Positions 32,752-43,633 of a stretch of 64,000 nt of DNA are shown piece by piece (position 1 is the first letter of the stretch; the number at the start of each line of letters is the position of its first letter). Origin of the DNA: Microbacterium sp. No. 7 (GTDB lineage Bacteria > Actinomycetota > Actinomycetes > Actinomycetales > Microbacteriaceae); contig NZ_CP012697.1 in assembly GCF_001314225.1 (NCBI RefSeq), forward strand, positions 2,852,001 to 2,916,000. Direction: 5' to 3'. The position numbers and the translations under genes were made by a program. Below the pieces are notes generated by a model, which made no database searches, was not told where the DNA came from, and was given only the letters and a program-made list of their open reading frames with translations.

Positions 32752-34080
32752 TCATGCCAGGCGCACGCAGGCGCACTGGGAGGCCGCAAGCGTGCCCTCG
32801 ACGGCTTCTGTCTCCTCACCTAGCTCACGAGGCACGTGGTCACCAGTCTCCCGTTCCGCGTCGCTAGCAACATCAATGGCCTCGGTCTTCTTCTCGCGGT
32901 GCCACAGGATCGGCGCCGCGATGGCCCCAGCGACGGCGAGCGCTGCGAGGATCGACCAGGCGAGCGTGAATCCGGACGCTGTGCCGACCCATCCCGCGAT
33001 CGGGTAGGTGACGAGCCAGGCGAGGTGAGACAGTGAGAACTGTGCCGCGAAGGCCGCCGGGAGCTCGCGCTTCGCGACCGAACCTCGGATGACGCGTCCG
33101 GTGGGCGTGACGATCAAGGCCATTCCGCCGCCGATGACTACCCAGATCGGTGCCGTGATCATCCAGGAGGCCGCCTGGATGGCGGTCATCGCGACGGCCG
33201 CCAGCACGCCGGCAAGCAGGACCGCGGCGCCGGTCATCATCACGACCCGCTCGGCGATCCGATCGAGTACGCGTGGCAGGAACAGGGCGACCAGCAGTGT
33301 GCCACCGCCGGAGGCTGCGAGCATCCAGGCGACGTCGGCCTGCGTGCCGCCCAGTTGATCGCGGACGTAGTTGACCGTATTGACCACCACGATCGATCCG
33401 GCTGCGGCGACCACCACGTTCAGCGCCATGACGCCGCGCAGACGAGGAGTCGCGAAGAAGACCTTCACGCCTGAGGTGACCCGGTTCCACGCACCCGCGT
33501 GCCCACTCGGTGCCGCGTTGGGGATGCGGGTCGAGAGCACCAGGAGGGCGGAGATCACGAAGCCCACCGAGGTGCCGACGAACAGCCAGTTGAACGTCAT
33601 GAACGTCAGGGCGACCGCCGCGAGCACCGGACTGAGCAGGCTCTCCATCGTGTAGGCCACCTGGGAGGCGGACAGCGCCCGCGTGTAGTCGGACTCCTCG
33701 GTCACGATGTCGGGGATGACCGCCTGGAACGTCGGCGTGAATGCCGCAGAAGCCGCCTGCAGCACCCCGATGAGAACGTAGATCTGCCAGATCTCGCTTA
33801 CGAACGGCAGAGCGAGCACCACGGCTGCGCGCACCACGTCGAGCAGGGTCAGGAACATCCGCCTCGGGAGCCGGTCGGCATAGGCCGCCGCCAGAGGCGC
33901 GATCACGACGTACATGACCATCTTGATCGTCAGCGCCGTCGCAAGCACCGCCCCCGCGCTCGGGCCGGCGAGCTCGTAAGCGAGCAGACCGAGGGCGACG
34001 GTCGCCAACCCCGTCCCGAACAGGGCGATGATCTGCGCGCTGAACAAGTGACGGAAGTCGCGGATCGCGAACAAACGCAT
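32752..34080 (-). CDS. MFS exporter in copper island
   Basis: A 442-residue major-facilitator protein with twelve hydrophobic segments. Recognisable: FSAQIIALFGTGLATVALGLLA, APLAAAYADRLPRRMFL (motif A-like), and the late KRELPAAFAAQFSLSHLAWL. It resembles the ENTS/NreB-like exporters that occur in metal-resistance loci. The start ATG 34080 has AGGAG six bases upstream. A near-perfect CsoR operator is 44 bp upstream, so it is probably copper-induced. The C-terminal 40 residues are polar and acidic. Substrate (copper, siderophore, or drug) is not determinable. Confidence 0.85.
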   Translation of the reverse strand: MRLFAIRDFRHLFSAQIIALFGTGLATVALGLLAYELAGPSAGAVLATALTIKMVMYVVIAPLAAAYADRLPRRMFLTLLDVVRAAVVLALPFVSEIWQIYVLIGVLQAASAAFTPTFQAVIPDIVTEESDYTRALSASQVAYTMESLLSPVLAAVALTFMTFNWLFVGTSVGFVISALLVLSTRIPNAAPSGHAGAWNRVTSGVKVFFATPRLRGVMALNVVVAAAGSIVVVNTVNYVRDQLGGTQADVAWMLAASGGGTLLVALFLPRVLDRIAERVVMMTGAAVLLAGVLAAVAMTAIQAASWMITAPIWVVIGGGMALIVTPTGRVIRGSVAKRELPAAFAAQFSLSHLAWLVTYPIAGWVGTASGFTLAWSILAALAVAGAIAAPILWHREKKTEAIDVASDAERETGDHVPRELGEETEAVEGTLAASQCACVRLA

Positions 34081-34123
34081 GGGGTTCTCCTGACCTTCGT
34101 GGAAACTCTCCACCATCAACCAT

Positions 34124-34140
34124 ATACCCCCTAGGGGTAT
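34124..34140. promoter_or_regulatory. CsoR operator ATACCCC-CTA-GGGGTAT
   Basis: A perfect 17-bp palindrome matching the CsoR copper-repressor consensus (TACCCC...GGGGTA). It lies between the MFS exporter (minus strand) and the DUF6153 gene (plus strand) and may regulate both. Confidence 0.8.
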
Positions 34141-34265
34141 TCCCGTCAGTCTGCGCATGGCGGAGCACGGAGCTGCTCGGCGGGATACGGAGCCAGTCGG
34201 CCTCGGCCGTGCCGATCACTCCCGCCGTCGGCGGATGCACACCCGGGCCCGGTAAACTCCGGTGT

Positions 34266-34721
34266 ATGGCGATGACGGCGGCAACGCGATCCAGGAAGGG
34301 CCTTCAGGGCCTCCGGCGCGTCGTGCTCGGAGGGCTGCTGGCGGCAGCGGTTGTCCTCGGCCTGCTGGCCATGCACACGCTGAACCTGCACGGCACCGCG
34401 GCCGCCCACGCGCCCGCGGCGATCTCGGTCTCCGCCAGCGACGCCGTGGGCGCTCATCACGCCACGGCGGGCGCCCATGAGTCCAGCGGCACTGCCAGTG
34501 ATGTCGGTGGTACGTGTGCGGACTGCGGGGGTGGCGACCATCTGGGCATGGCGATGGCATGCGTGCTCGCATTACTGCTCGTCCTTCTCATCCTGGTGCC
34601 GCCTCGGCTTCTGCCTGGATGGATGCACACCGCACCCCGGCCGCCCCTCGTGGCGCGTTTCATCGACCGGCTGTTGCCTCGGGCGCCGTCGCTGCACGTT
34701 CTCTGTATCAGTCGCACGTGA
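34266..34721 (+). CDS. DUF6153-like membrane protein
   Basis: A 151-residue protein with an N-terminal TM helix (VVLGGLLAAAVVLGLLAMHTL), an external stretch with several histidines, the cysteine pair in CADCGGGDHLGMAMAC, and a second TM helix (VLALLLVLLILVPPRLL). This architecture is found in short actinobacterial membrane proteins near copper genes. His and Cys residues suggest metal binding outside the cell. It precedes the DUF305 lipoprotein by 111 bp. The start could be 34266 or 34272. Confidence 0.7.
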   Translation: MAMTAATRSRKGLQGLRRVVLGGLLAAAVVLGLLAMHTLNLHGTAAAHAPAAISVSASDAVGAHHATAGAHESSGTASDVGGTCADCGGGDHLGMAMACVLALLLVLLILVPPRLLPGWMHTAPRPPLVARFIDRLLPRAPSLHVLCISRT

Positions 34722-34832
34722 TGGAGCGGTGAACCCGGCGCACACCAGCGCCGACGGTTCCCCTCTCTCATTCACGCGGTGCCCGCCCGGGTGCCGCGCC
34801 ACTGAAGCGACTGTTGATATTGGAGAACACTC

Positions 34833-35426
34833 ATGAAGTTTCGCACCGCGGCGACCGCCGCACTCGCCCTCACCGCCGCGCTGGTCCTGGCCGGATGCTC
34901 GGCCGGAAGCGAAGACGAGGACTCGATGCCGGGCATGGACCACGGCTCGTCCGAGCAGGCAGCCGACGCCAACGACGCGGACGTGATGTTCGCCTCGATG
35001 ATGATCGTGCACCACGAGCAGGCCATCGAGATGAGCGACATCGTCCTCGCCAAGCAGGATGTCAACCCCGAGGTGGTCGAACTGGCCGAAGCGATCAAGG
35101 CCGCCCAGGGGCCCGAGATCGAACAGCTCCAGGGGTGGCTGGACGACTGGGGCGTCGACCCCGAGGAGCAGCAGATGGACGGGATGGACCACAGCGACGG
35201 CATGATGACTGAGGACGACATGGCCGCCCTCGAATCGGCCGACGGACCCGAGGCCTCGCGACTGTTCCTGGAGCAGATGATCGTCCATCACGAGGGAGCG
35301 GTCGAGATGGCCCAGACGCAGGTCGATGACGGCAGCAACCCCGACGCCATCGAGCTCGCGCAGACCATCATCGACGCGCAGACCACCGAGATCCAGCAGA
35401 TGCAGGACCTCCTGGCCACCCTCTGA
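34833..35426 (+). CDS. DUF305 lipoprotein (copper-linked)
   Basis: A 197-residue lipoprotein: signal with lipobox LVLAGC, an acidic Met/His linker (SMPGMDHGSS) and two copies of the DUF305 core, each with an H-H motif: MIVHHEQAIEMSDIVL and MIVHHEGAVEMAQTQV. DUF305 proteins are ferritin-like helical bundles often in copper-resistance loci. The Met/His-rich segment MDHSDGMM also suggests Cu(I)/Cu(II) binding outside the membrane. It lies in an apparent operon with DUF6153 and cueP. Role: copper scavenging, inferred. Confidence 0.88.
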   Translation: MKFRTAATAALALTAALVLAGCSAGSEDEDSMPGMDHGSSEQAADANDADVMFASMMIVHHEQAIEMSDIVLAKQDVNPEVVELAEAIKAAQGPEIEQLQGWLDDWGVDPEEQQMDGMDHSDGMMTEDDMAALESADGPEASRLFLEQMIVHHEGAVEMAQTQVDDGSNPDAIELAQTIIDAQTTEIQQMQDLLATL

Positions 35427-35499
35427 TCGACCGTCAGGGTCGGTGCCGCGGCGAGAGCGCCCGGCACCGACCCTTCCGACACTCTTGAAGGATCGCACC

Positions 35500-36123
35500 A
35501 TGCCCCACCCCGCCGCGCCTCACCGGCGAAAACTGATCGTCGCCGCCGCCGCGACGCTCGCCGCCGCCCTCGTCCTCACCGGATGCGCCACTGCACCCTC
35601 GCACGAACCCGCGTCGCCCTCGACCAACAGTCAGGCCGTCGACACCGGCTTCCTGGCGGACCACGACCTTGACGGCCTGGACGCCGCACAGGTCATCGAA
35701 CGGCTCGACACGATGCCCGTCGCCGACCGACCCACTGATCTGATCGCATCCGTGCAGCCGGATGCGCTCGTGCTCACCGACGACCAGAAGCGCGAGACAC
35801 GTCTGCCGATGCCCGAAGACGAGGTGTACATCTCGGTCGCCCCCTACCGGGAACAGACCCACGACTGCTACTTCCACAGCCTGACCACCTGCCTCGGCGA
35901 ACTCGCCAACACCGAAGTCCAGGTTACCCTCACCGGCGAAGACGGAGACGTGTTCCTCGACGAGGTGCGGCAAACCTACGACAACGGGTTCGTCGGCATC
36001 TGGGTGCCTCGCGACATCAAAGCAACTCTCAGTGTCGAACACGAAGGGCAGGTGGGAACCACGACCATCTCTACGATGAACGAAGACGACCCGACCTGTA
36101 TCACCGCGGTGCAACTGACCTGA
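35500..36123 (+). CDS. cueP: CueP-like extracytoplasmic copper-binding lipoprotein
   Basis: A 207-residue lipoprotein (lipobox LVLTGC) of the CueP family. The diagnostic segment is CYFHSLTTCLGELANTEVQV, with the paired cysteines that bind Cu in CueP, followed by DNGFVGIWVPRDI and C-terminal NEDDPTCITAVQL. In Salmonella, CueP delivers copper in the periplasm to superoxide dismutase; in Gram-positive bacteria lipid-anchored forms are common. The ATG 35500 is preceded by AAGGA. It is the third gene after DUF6153 and DUF305. Confidence 0.88.
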   Translation: MPHPAAPHRRKLIVAAAATLAAALVLTGCATAPSHEPASPSTNSQAVDTGFLADHDLDGLDAAQVIERLDTMPVADRPTDLIASVQPDALVLTDDQKRETRLPMPEDEVYISVAPYREQTHDCYFHSLTTCLGELANTEVQVTLTGEDGDVFLDEVRQTYDNGFVGIWVPRDIKATLSVEHEGQVGTTTISTMNEDDPTCITAVQLT

Positions 36124-36165
36124 TCGCACAGCATCCATGCTGCTATTTCGCACGCATAAAACGAT

Positions 36166-36216
36166 GCCTCGGTCGGCCATTCCATGCCGCGAGCGACAGG
36201 GAAGGCCGACCGAGGC
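36166..36216. terminator. Hairpin between cueP and the stress-protein gene
   Basis: Inverted repeat GCCTCGGTCGGCC / GGCCGACCGAGGC, 13-bp arms with a 25-base loop, in the convergent gap. Loop length is large for a terminator, but its position fits. Confidence 0.5.
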
Positions 36217-36270
36217 GGTGGCATCGAATCGGTTGCCGTTGAGTATCGTGCCCGGCAACCACTGACGAGC

Positions 36271-36768
36271 TCAGCTTGGAAGGGCTGCAGCCCGTTGTGC
36301 GTAGCGTGCCTGGGCCACAGAATCCGACGGAATTACGAGAGTCGGAAGCGTGGCGTGATGGAGCACGTTCGCTGAGGTGCTCCCAAGCACAGTGGCCTTG
36401 AGACCGCGTAGCCCTCGAGAGCCGATCACGATGAGCTCGACGTTCAGCCGATCGGCGGCATCGAGGATCGCTTCGGAGGCGGTAGCAACCGTTGAGGATA
36501 CGAGCGACTCGGCCTTGAGGCCCTTCGACTGAGCCAGTTCCGCCCCTTCGGCGGCGATCTTTTCGGAGGCGTCGAGTGCGGCCCTGTCGAGTGCGTCGAG
36601 CTTCTCCAGTGCCGGATGACCCTGGAGGTGCGCAGCGAATCCTTCCATGGGCTGCCGTGCGTAGAACACGACGGCTTCCGTGCCCGGGAAAAGAGAGGAG
36701 GCGGATTCGATGGCGTACTTCGCGTTGGGTGAGCCATCGTAGGCGATCAGCAATCTCGGTACAGACAT
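36271..36768 (-). CDS. Universal stress protein (UspA family)
   Basis: A 165-residue Usp domain protein: start RLLIAYDGSPNAKYAIESA (with the Asp for ATP), and the ATP-binding motif GSRGLRGLKATVLGSTSANV (G-x2-G-x9-G-S). It binds ATP and helps cells survive stress. It lies 45 bp downstream of the MFS gene on the same strand and is probably co-transcribed under the CsoR-like site upstream. Confidence 0.92.
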   Translation of the reverse strand: MSVPRLLIAYDGSPNAKYAIESASSLFPGTEAVVFYARQPMEGFAAHLQGHPALEKLDALDRAALDASEKIAAEGAELAQSKGLKAESLVSSTVATASEAILDAADRLNVELIVIGSRGLRGLKATVLGSTSANVLHHATLPTLVIPSDSVAQARYAQRAAALPS

Positions 36769-36813
36769 GGTGCTCTTCTTTCGTTCAGTAGTTGGATGTG
36801 ACGCGATGCAGCG

Positions 36814-38235
36814 TTACGAGACTGGCAGTGCGCGAGTAGGTCGCTTGGTGCGGAAGAACATCGGGACGAGGATCGCACCGGCGAGGGCAATGATCCCGGC
36901 CGCAACGAACGCCGCCGAGTACCCCTGAGTGAGCGCTTCGGTGTCACCGAGCTGTCCCGCGCCGAAGCCTGCAGCGACGGCAGACACGACGGCGAGACCG
37001 ATCGCGGACCCGACCTGGTAGCTGGTATTCACGATGCCCGAGGCGAGACCGCCTTCCTCGGGCGGGGCTGCAGAGATGGCAACTTGCAGCGAGGGGATGA
37101 AGGCAAGTGCCTGCCCGAAGGCCACGATGAGCGAGGGTCCGAATGCGTCGACCCAGTAATTGCCGTCGGGTCGAATGAAAGCCATCCACCCGAGGCCCAC
37201 CGCGAGGATGACGAGGCCGAGCACGATGGGGACCTTCGGTCCGACTGCCGCGATGATCCGAGGAGCGAGCACGATCATGCCGAGCATGATCAAAATCGTC
37301 ATCGGAAGAAGAGCTGCTCCTGCGGGGAACGCGGAGAAGCCGAGAACCTGCTGCAGGTACAGGTTCAAGAAGAACCACATGGGCACCCACGCCCCGCCGA
37401 GCAGCACCTGCGCAAGGTTTGCGGCGCCCAGGTTGGGAGAACGGAAGATCGACAGCCGCATCAGAGGCTCGCGCTTGACGCGCTGGATGATGACGAACAA
37501 CACAAGGAGGGTGACGCCGAGTCCGATCGCGATCCACGTCTCTGGCGACGCCCACCCGGCGACTTCAGCGCGCACGATTCCGTAGACCAGCGCCGCGAGG
37601 CCCACAGTTACCGTGAGCGCACCGATTACGTCAACCGACCCGCGCGCGCCGAGCTTACCGCCAGGCAGCGCCTTCCACATGACCAGCAGCACGAGCACCG
37701 CGATAGGCACATTAATGAGGAACACCCACGGCCAGGAGGCGAACTCAGTGATCACACCGCCGAGGAAGACACCGGCGGTGCCGCCGGCAGGAGCGGCCGC
37801 CCCGTAGAATGCCATCGCCTTCGTGAGCTCCTTCGGGTTTGCACCGAACAGCATCATCAACAGCGTGAGCGCGGCCGGCGCGATGAGCGCAGACCCCGCC
37901 CCTTGGAGCACCCGGCCGAGCAGCTCGACCGGCACGTTACCCGCGAGGCCTGCAACGAGAGACCCGATCGCGAGGATCACCCAGCCGGTCGCGAACATCC
38001 TGCGCGGCCCGAACAGATCGGACAGGCGCCCGCCGAGGAGCAGGAGTCCGCCGAGCGCGATCACGTAGGCGTTGAACACCCAGGAGAGATCGTGCGGGGT
38101 GAAGCCGAGATCGACTTGCATACGGGGCAGGGCGACTCCGATGATCGAGGCGTCCATGATGACCATGAACTGGGCCAGCGCGATGAGGAAGAGGCCCCAC
38201 CACCGGGCGCTGCTTGTTGGAGGGGACGAGGACAT
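36814..38235 (-). CDS. MFS drug/metal exporter, DHA2 (EmrB/QacA) type
   Basis: A 473-residue transporter with 14 predicted helices. Typical motifs are MVIMDASIIGVALPRMQVDL (motif D1-like), WVFNAYVIALGGLLLLGGRLSDLFGPRR (motif A), GRVLQGAGSALIAPAALTLL and YGAAAPAGGTAGVFLGGVI (motif C). ATG 38235 has GGAG seven bases upstream. A CsoR-like operator lies 54 bp upstream, suggesting copper control. The adjacent UspA gene follows. Substrate unknown. Confidence 0.9.
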   Translation of the reverse strand: MSSSPPTSSARWWGLFLIALAQFMVIMDASIIGVALPRMQVDLGFTPHDLSWVFNAYVIALGGLLLLGGRLSDLFGPRRMFATGWVILAIGSLVAGLAGNVPVELLGRVLQGAGSALIAPAALTLLMMLFGANPKELTKAMAFYGAAAPAGGTAGVFLGGVITEFASWPWVFLINVPIAVLVLLVMWKALPGGKLGARGSVDVIGALTVTVGLAALVYGIVRAEVAGWASPETWIAIGLGVTLLVLFVIIQRVKREPLMRLSIFRSPNLGAANLAQVLLGGAWVPMWFFLNLYLQQVLGFSAFPAGAALLPMTILIMLGMIVLAPRIIAAVGPKVPIVLGLVILAVGLGWMAFIRPDGNYWVDAFGPSLIVAFGQALAFIPSLQVAISAAPPEEGGLASGIVNTSYQVGSAIGLAVVSAVAAGFGAGQLGDTEALTQGYSAAFVAAGIIALAGAILVPMFFRTKRPTRALPVS

Positions 38236-38288
38236 ATTTGGGCTCCATTCGAGTTGGGGGGCAAAAGGTCGTATGACGCCTTCAATAT

Positions 38289-38305
38289 ATACCCTAGGGG
38301 GGTAG
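38289..38305. promoter_or_regulatory. CsoR-like operator ATACCCT-AGG-GGGGTAG
   Basis: A 17-bp site with the same spacing as the palindrome at 34124, with only the outer base of each arm altered. It lies in the promoter of the MFS/UspA pair. Confidence 0.6.
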
Positions 38306-38648
38306 GGTAACAACACGGCGATGCCGGTGCGCTCAGTTGCATGAACCTGCGCGAGGTTCACTCCCGGGGATTACCCGAGTCCGACCGGTCCCCCGCACGT
38401 CTGCAGCGCTCAGTTCTCCGTCATGAGCGGCGTCGATGCAGGCGCGGCCTGCACACGCCGCGGAGCGACAGCTTGCAGCGACGTTGCTAGGGCGGCAAAC
38501 AAGGTTAGTGAGGCAACTTGATTGACGCGATGCGTCGCGCCCGGGAGGTCGCGGCGGTCATGCGCTCGCAGCCGTCCGCCACGGTTCGCATTCGACGGCT
38601 AGTCTCGGCTGCCCTCGCCGCCTCAGTCAACGGCCCACCCGCTGCATG
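38306..38648. other. Gap of 343 bp without a convincing gene
   Basis: Between the MFS operon promoter and the tetR 3' end. A dyad TGAACCT-GCGCG-AGGTTCA (38342-38360) is the only clear structure. A short open stretch encodes DAMRRAREVAAVMRSQPS and similar, which could be the tail of a lost gene, but there is no support for it as a CDS. Confidence 0.3.
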
Positions 38649-39317
38649 TCACGCGTTGGATTCTGAGCGCCATCCTGCGTGGTGAAGCCGTTCAAATCCT
38701 TCGAGAAGGATGTCGAGCGCAAATACGAACTCGGCCTCCTCGTCGCAGTCTGCGCCCGCATGTGACCCTGTGGAGGCCATGCGGACGATGGCCGGGTACG
38801 CCTCGGCGTACGCCGCGAGGGCTGCTGCCCGCTTCGAGACATCGGCGGGCAGTGAGGGCGTGGGCATGACATCCCGAGTGAAGCCCCACATACGCGTGCT
38901 GAGCGCATGCATAGCGTGGTGCACGAGGTCCGCGGAGAGGCCCCCGCGAAACATGGCGCCCATCAGCGCATCCATATGAGAGAGCACAGCATCGCCCGCC
39001 ATCCTCCGAGTCTCAATCGCCGTGCGCACCCACGCGTGGCGCGCCGTCGCTGCTCGCGCCGCGAGGATGCGTGCTCGGAGCTCGCGCCGCCAGTCGTCAT
39101 CCTGGATCGGGACGTCGAACCCCGCGACGATCCGCTCGACCATCACGTCGATCAGTTCCTCGCGATTCGCCACGTGCTTGTAGAGCGCCATCGGGGTCAC
39201 GCCGAGAGCTTGCCCCAGACGCCGCATGCTCAGCCCGCCCAGGCCGACCTCGTCTGCCAGCGCGATGGCGGCAGTTAGCACGGTGTCGCGGTCGAGAGGA
39301 GGCCTGACGCTTGACAT
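38649..39317 (-). CDS. TetR family regulator with TetR_C-like domain
   Basis: A 222-residue TetR protein. HTH: RDTVLTAAIALADEVGL, then LSMRRLGQALGVTPMALYKHVANREELID. The C-terminal part (ARHAWVRTAIETRRM and LVHHAMHALSTRMWGF) resembles the TetR tetracycline-type ligand domain. It is divergent from the DUF4386 membrane protein; the 63-bp gap contains TATATACAGCGTATACC, a possible dyad operator. Confidence 0.88.
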   Translation of the reverse strand: MSSVRPPLDRDTVLTAAIALADEVGLGGLSMRRLGQALGVTPMALYKHVANREELIDVMVERIVAGFDVPIQDDDWRRELRARILAARAATARHAWVRTAIETRRMAGDAVLSHMDALMGAMFRGGLSADLVHHAMHALSTRMWGFTRDVMPTPSLPADVSKRAAALAAYAEAYPAIVRMASTGSHAGADCDEEAEFVFALDILLEGFERLHHAGWRSESNA

Positions 39318-39380
39318 ATATACAGCGTATACCTAAGCTGGCCACTGCCGGTATGCCCCGTAGACCAGGAGGGGCCTTCC

Positions 39381-40070
39381 ATGAGGCACCAGAATCGCGT
39401 CTACGCGCGCAGCGCAGGCATCGTCTACCTCGTCACGCACGTGACCTCTGTGACTGCCGTGGCCGCGTACGCAGCTTCGTCCGTGGCGTTGGGGGTGGCG
39501 CTCGAGTTCATCCTCGCGCTCGGCTGCCTGCTCACGGGCCTGCTGCTCCTCCCGCTGCTGCGCCCCGCCGGCGAGGTGCGAGCATTCACGTTCGCGTTTC
39601 TCCGCACGCTCGAGGCTGCCGTTATCGCGGCCGGAACACTCCCGATGCTCGCGTTCCTATGGACCGATGCCGCGGGTACGGTGGCGGGTGAATCGCTTGA
39701 GGCGCTGCACACCGCCGCGTTCCTCGTCGGCCAGTGTCTGGTGATCAGTGTCAACACGATCGTCCTGGGGCGGTTGCTCCTGGAGTCGGGCCTCGTTCCC
39801 CGTGCTCTCGCCGTCCTGGGCCTGATGGGCGGCGTCTTGGTGCTGGGCAGCAACGCGGCGCAGCTGTTCGGGCTCGTGCCCCTGAACGGCGCGGTCGCGG
39901 GCGCGTGCGCCGTACCCCTCTTCGCCTTCGAGCTCTGGTTCGCGTTCCACTTGATCATTGCGGGGCTCCGGCCACGCACCGACCCGAGCACGGCAGCAGT
40001 CCCGGACGCCATCCGGCCACGTGACGAATCCACCACTCATCGGAGAGCGCGACTTCGCGCCTCCACCTAG
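39381..40070 (+). CDS. DUF4386-type membrane protein
   Basis: A 229-residue protein with six hydrophobic helices. The start (YARSAGIVYLVTHVTSVTA) and the segment EALHTAAFLVGQCLVISVNTIVLGRLL are typical of DUF4386 proteins. A basic tail of about 30 residues follows the last helix. Function unknown for the family. The divergent tetR probably controls it. Confidence 0.82.
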   Translation: MRHQNRVYARSAGIVYLVTHVTSVTAVAAYAASSVALGVALEFILALGCLLTGLLLLPLLRPAGEVRAFTFAFLRTLEAAVIAAGTLPMLAFLWTDAAGTVAGESLEALHTAAFLVGQCLVISVNTIVLGRLLLESGLVPRALAVLGLMGGVLVLGSNAAQLFGLVPLNGAVAGACAVPLFAFELWFAFHLIIAGLRPRTDPSTAAVPDAIRPRDESTTHRRARLRAST

Positions 40071-40328
40071 CCCCCGCCAACAGAGCGCCGGCGATGGTCG
40101 GCGCCCTGAACGATCGCTGTCAGTCGCGGATTGAGCCGATTTTTACAACTGCTCAACTGCCTTTGCCCTCGGCCGGTCCCGTTCACGAACCAAGTGCCAC
40201 GTGGGGTTCCCGCTCGGTGTTATCGATCCGGCATGCTTGATGCGTGCCGACTACCTCATTAGTCGACCCCCGTGCGGACAAGCGACTGTGATACGCGCAG
40301 GTACCGACCGAGGCTTTGGGCCCAGTGG

Positions 40329-40399
40329 AGGTGCCTACGGGATTCGAACCCGTGTGAACGGCTTTGCAGGCCGCTGCCTATCCTCTCGGCCAAGGCACC
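40329..40399 (-). tRNA. tRNA-Cys (anticodon GCA)
   Basis: On the minus strand the acceptor GGTGCCT pairs with AGGCACC, the anticodon arm is GCGGC-CTGCAAA-GCCGT with GCA in the loop, and the T-arm is ACGGG-TTCGAAT-CCCGT. The genomic CCA follows (40326-40328). All arms fold cleanly, so it should be functional. It lies within the copper accessory region of the mobile part, not in a tRNA cluster. The usual chromosomal tRNA-Cys is not in view. Confidence 0.95.
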
Positions 40400-40405
40400 A
40401 GGAGT

Positions 40406-40924
40406 TCAGTCGCCGGCGGTGAGTCCGGCGACAAGGTTGAAGGCTCCGGTGAGGACGTTCAGTGCCACCACGCCGACGACGTCGGCGATCTCTCGGTCGC
40501 TGTACCCGAAGCCGCGCAGTTCCTCCACCTGAGCGTCGGTGATGGACGCGGGCTCCCGGTAAACCCGTATGCCCAATTGGATCATGGCTGCGATGGAGGG
40601 ATCGTGCGAGGTGCTTTGCTGCGCCCGGGAGATCTCGTTCTCCGAAAGCCCCAGGGAGCGGGCGGCGTCGATATGAGAACGCAGGCACATACCGCAGCCC
40701 TGTTGCGTCTGCACGGCGATCGAGACGAGCTCGCTGACTCTGCGGTCGAGCTTCGCCCTGCGCATCGCCTTGCTCAACTGCAGGTAGCCGCCGAGCACGG
40801 CGGGCGAGTGAGCCATGGTCGCCACCATGTCACCGACGGTGCCATGTCGCTCGACGAGCTCGCCCAGGAGATCACGGGAGGCCCCCACAGCAGAGGCCGG
40901 GGTGAGTTGGGAGAATCGCGGCAT
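40406..40924 (-). CDS. Carboxymuconolactone decarboxylase-family protein (AhpD-like)
   Basis: A 172-residue protein of the CMD superfamily. The redox motif CGMCLRSH (Cys77, Cys80, His84) is the AhpD-type C-x-x-C-x-x-x-H. The start at 40924 has AAGGAG six bases upstream; an ATG five codons earlier lacks one. It likely acts as a thiol peroxidase partner or alkylhydroperoxidase. It follows a csoR gene in a copper-related cluster, consistent with copper-induced oxidative stress. Confidence 0.85.
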   Translation of the reverse strand: MPRFSQLTPASAVGASRDLLGELVERHGTVGDMVATMAHSPAVLGGYLQLSKAMRRAKLDRRVSELVSIAVQTQQGCGMCLRSHIDAARSLGLSENEISRAQQSTSHDPSIAAMIQLGIRVYREPASITDAQVEELRGFGYSDREIADVVGVVALNVLTGAFNLVAGLTAGD

Positions 40925-40994
40925 GATGCTCTCCTTCATCGGGTCGAGGCTGGTGGAACGTTGCGAGCGACGGCTCCAGGAGGAGGATTGCGTC

Positions 40995-41306
40995 TCAGGA
41001 GCGCACCAGGCGGTTGATCGCGTCAGTGGCTTCCTGGATCTTCGCCTTGCCTGCATCGTCACTGAGCTTGGCGGCGTCGAGCACGCAGTGTTTGAGGTGA
41101 TCGTCGAGCAGCCCGGTGGCGACGCCTTGGAGGGCGCGAGTGAGCGCACTCACTTGGGTGAGGATGTCGATGCAGTACTTCTCCTCGTCGATCATCTTCG
41201 CTATCCCGCGTGCTTGCCCTTCGATGCGCTTCATGCGCTGCAAGTACTGAGTCTTGTCGTCGATGTAGCCGTGATGACCGGCGGCGACGTCATTCTCCGA
41301 TGTCAT
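40995..41306 (-). CDS. csoR: CsoR copper-sensing repressor (copy 1)
   Basis: A 103-residue protein of the CsoR/DUF156 family. The three Cu(I) ligands are Cys45, His70 and Cys74 (spacing C-x24-H-x3-C, identical to characterised CsoR). Helix motifs IEGQARGIAKMIDEEKYC are typical. Copper-free CsoR binds the palindrome ATACCCC...GGGGTAT; copper release derepresses. It lies downstream of the CPH-type P-type ATPase, 8 bp from its stop, so it is likely co-transcribed with it. Confidence 0.93.
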   Translation of the reverse strand: MTSENDVAAGHHGYIDDKTQYLQRMKRIEGQARGIAKMIDEEKYCIDILTQVSALTRALQGVATGLLDDHLKHCVLDAAKLSDDAGKAKIQEATDAINRLVRS

Positions 41307-41314
41307 GGGAATCC

Positions 41315-43588
<2,274 letters not shown>

Positions 43589-43613
43589 GATCTGCTCCTT
43601 GATTCTGCGAGTA

Positions 43614-43630
43614 ATACCAGTTTCGGGTAG
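43614..43630. promoter_or_regulatory. Degenerate CsoR-like site before the CopB-like gene
   Basis: ATACCAG-TTT-CGGGTAG keeps the 17-bp length and 10 of the 14 conserved arm positions of the palindrome at 34124. It is 26 bp upstream of the ATPase start. Weak candidate. Confidence 0.35.
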
Positions 43631-43633
43631 ATA

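Noticed and set aside
32585..32776. A 63-residue minus-strand frame in the oriT-candidate gap
   Set aside because: Arg-rich, no Shine-Dalgarno, no recognisable pattern, and it crosses the end of the MFS gene.
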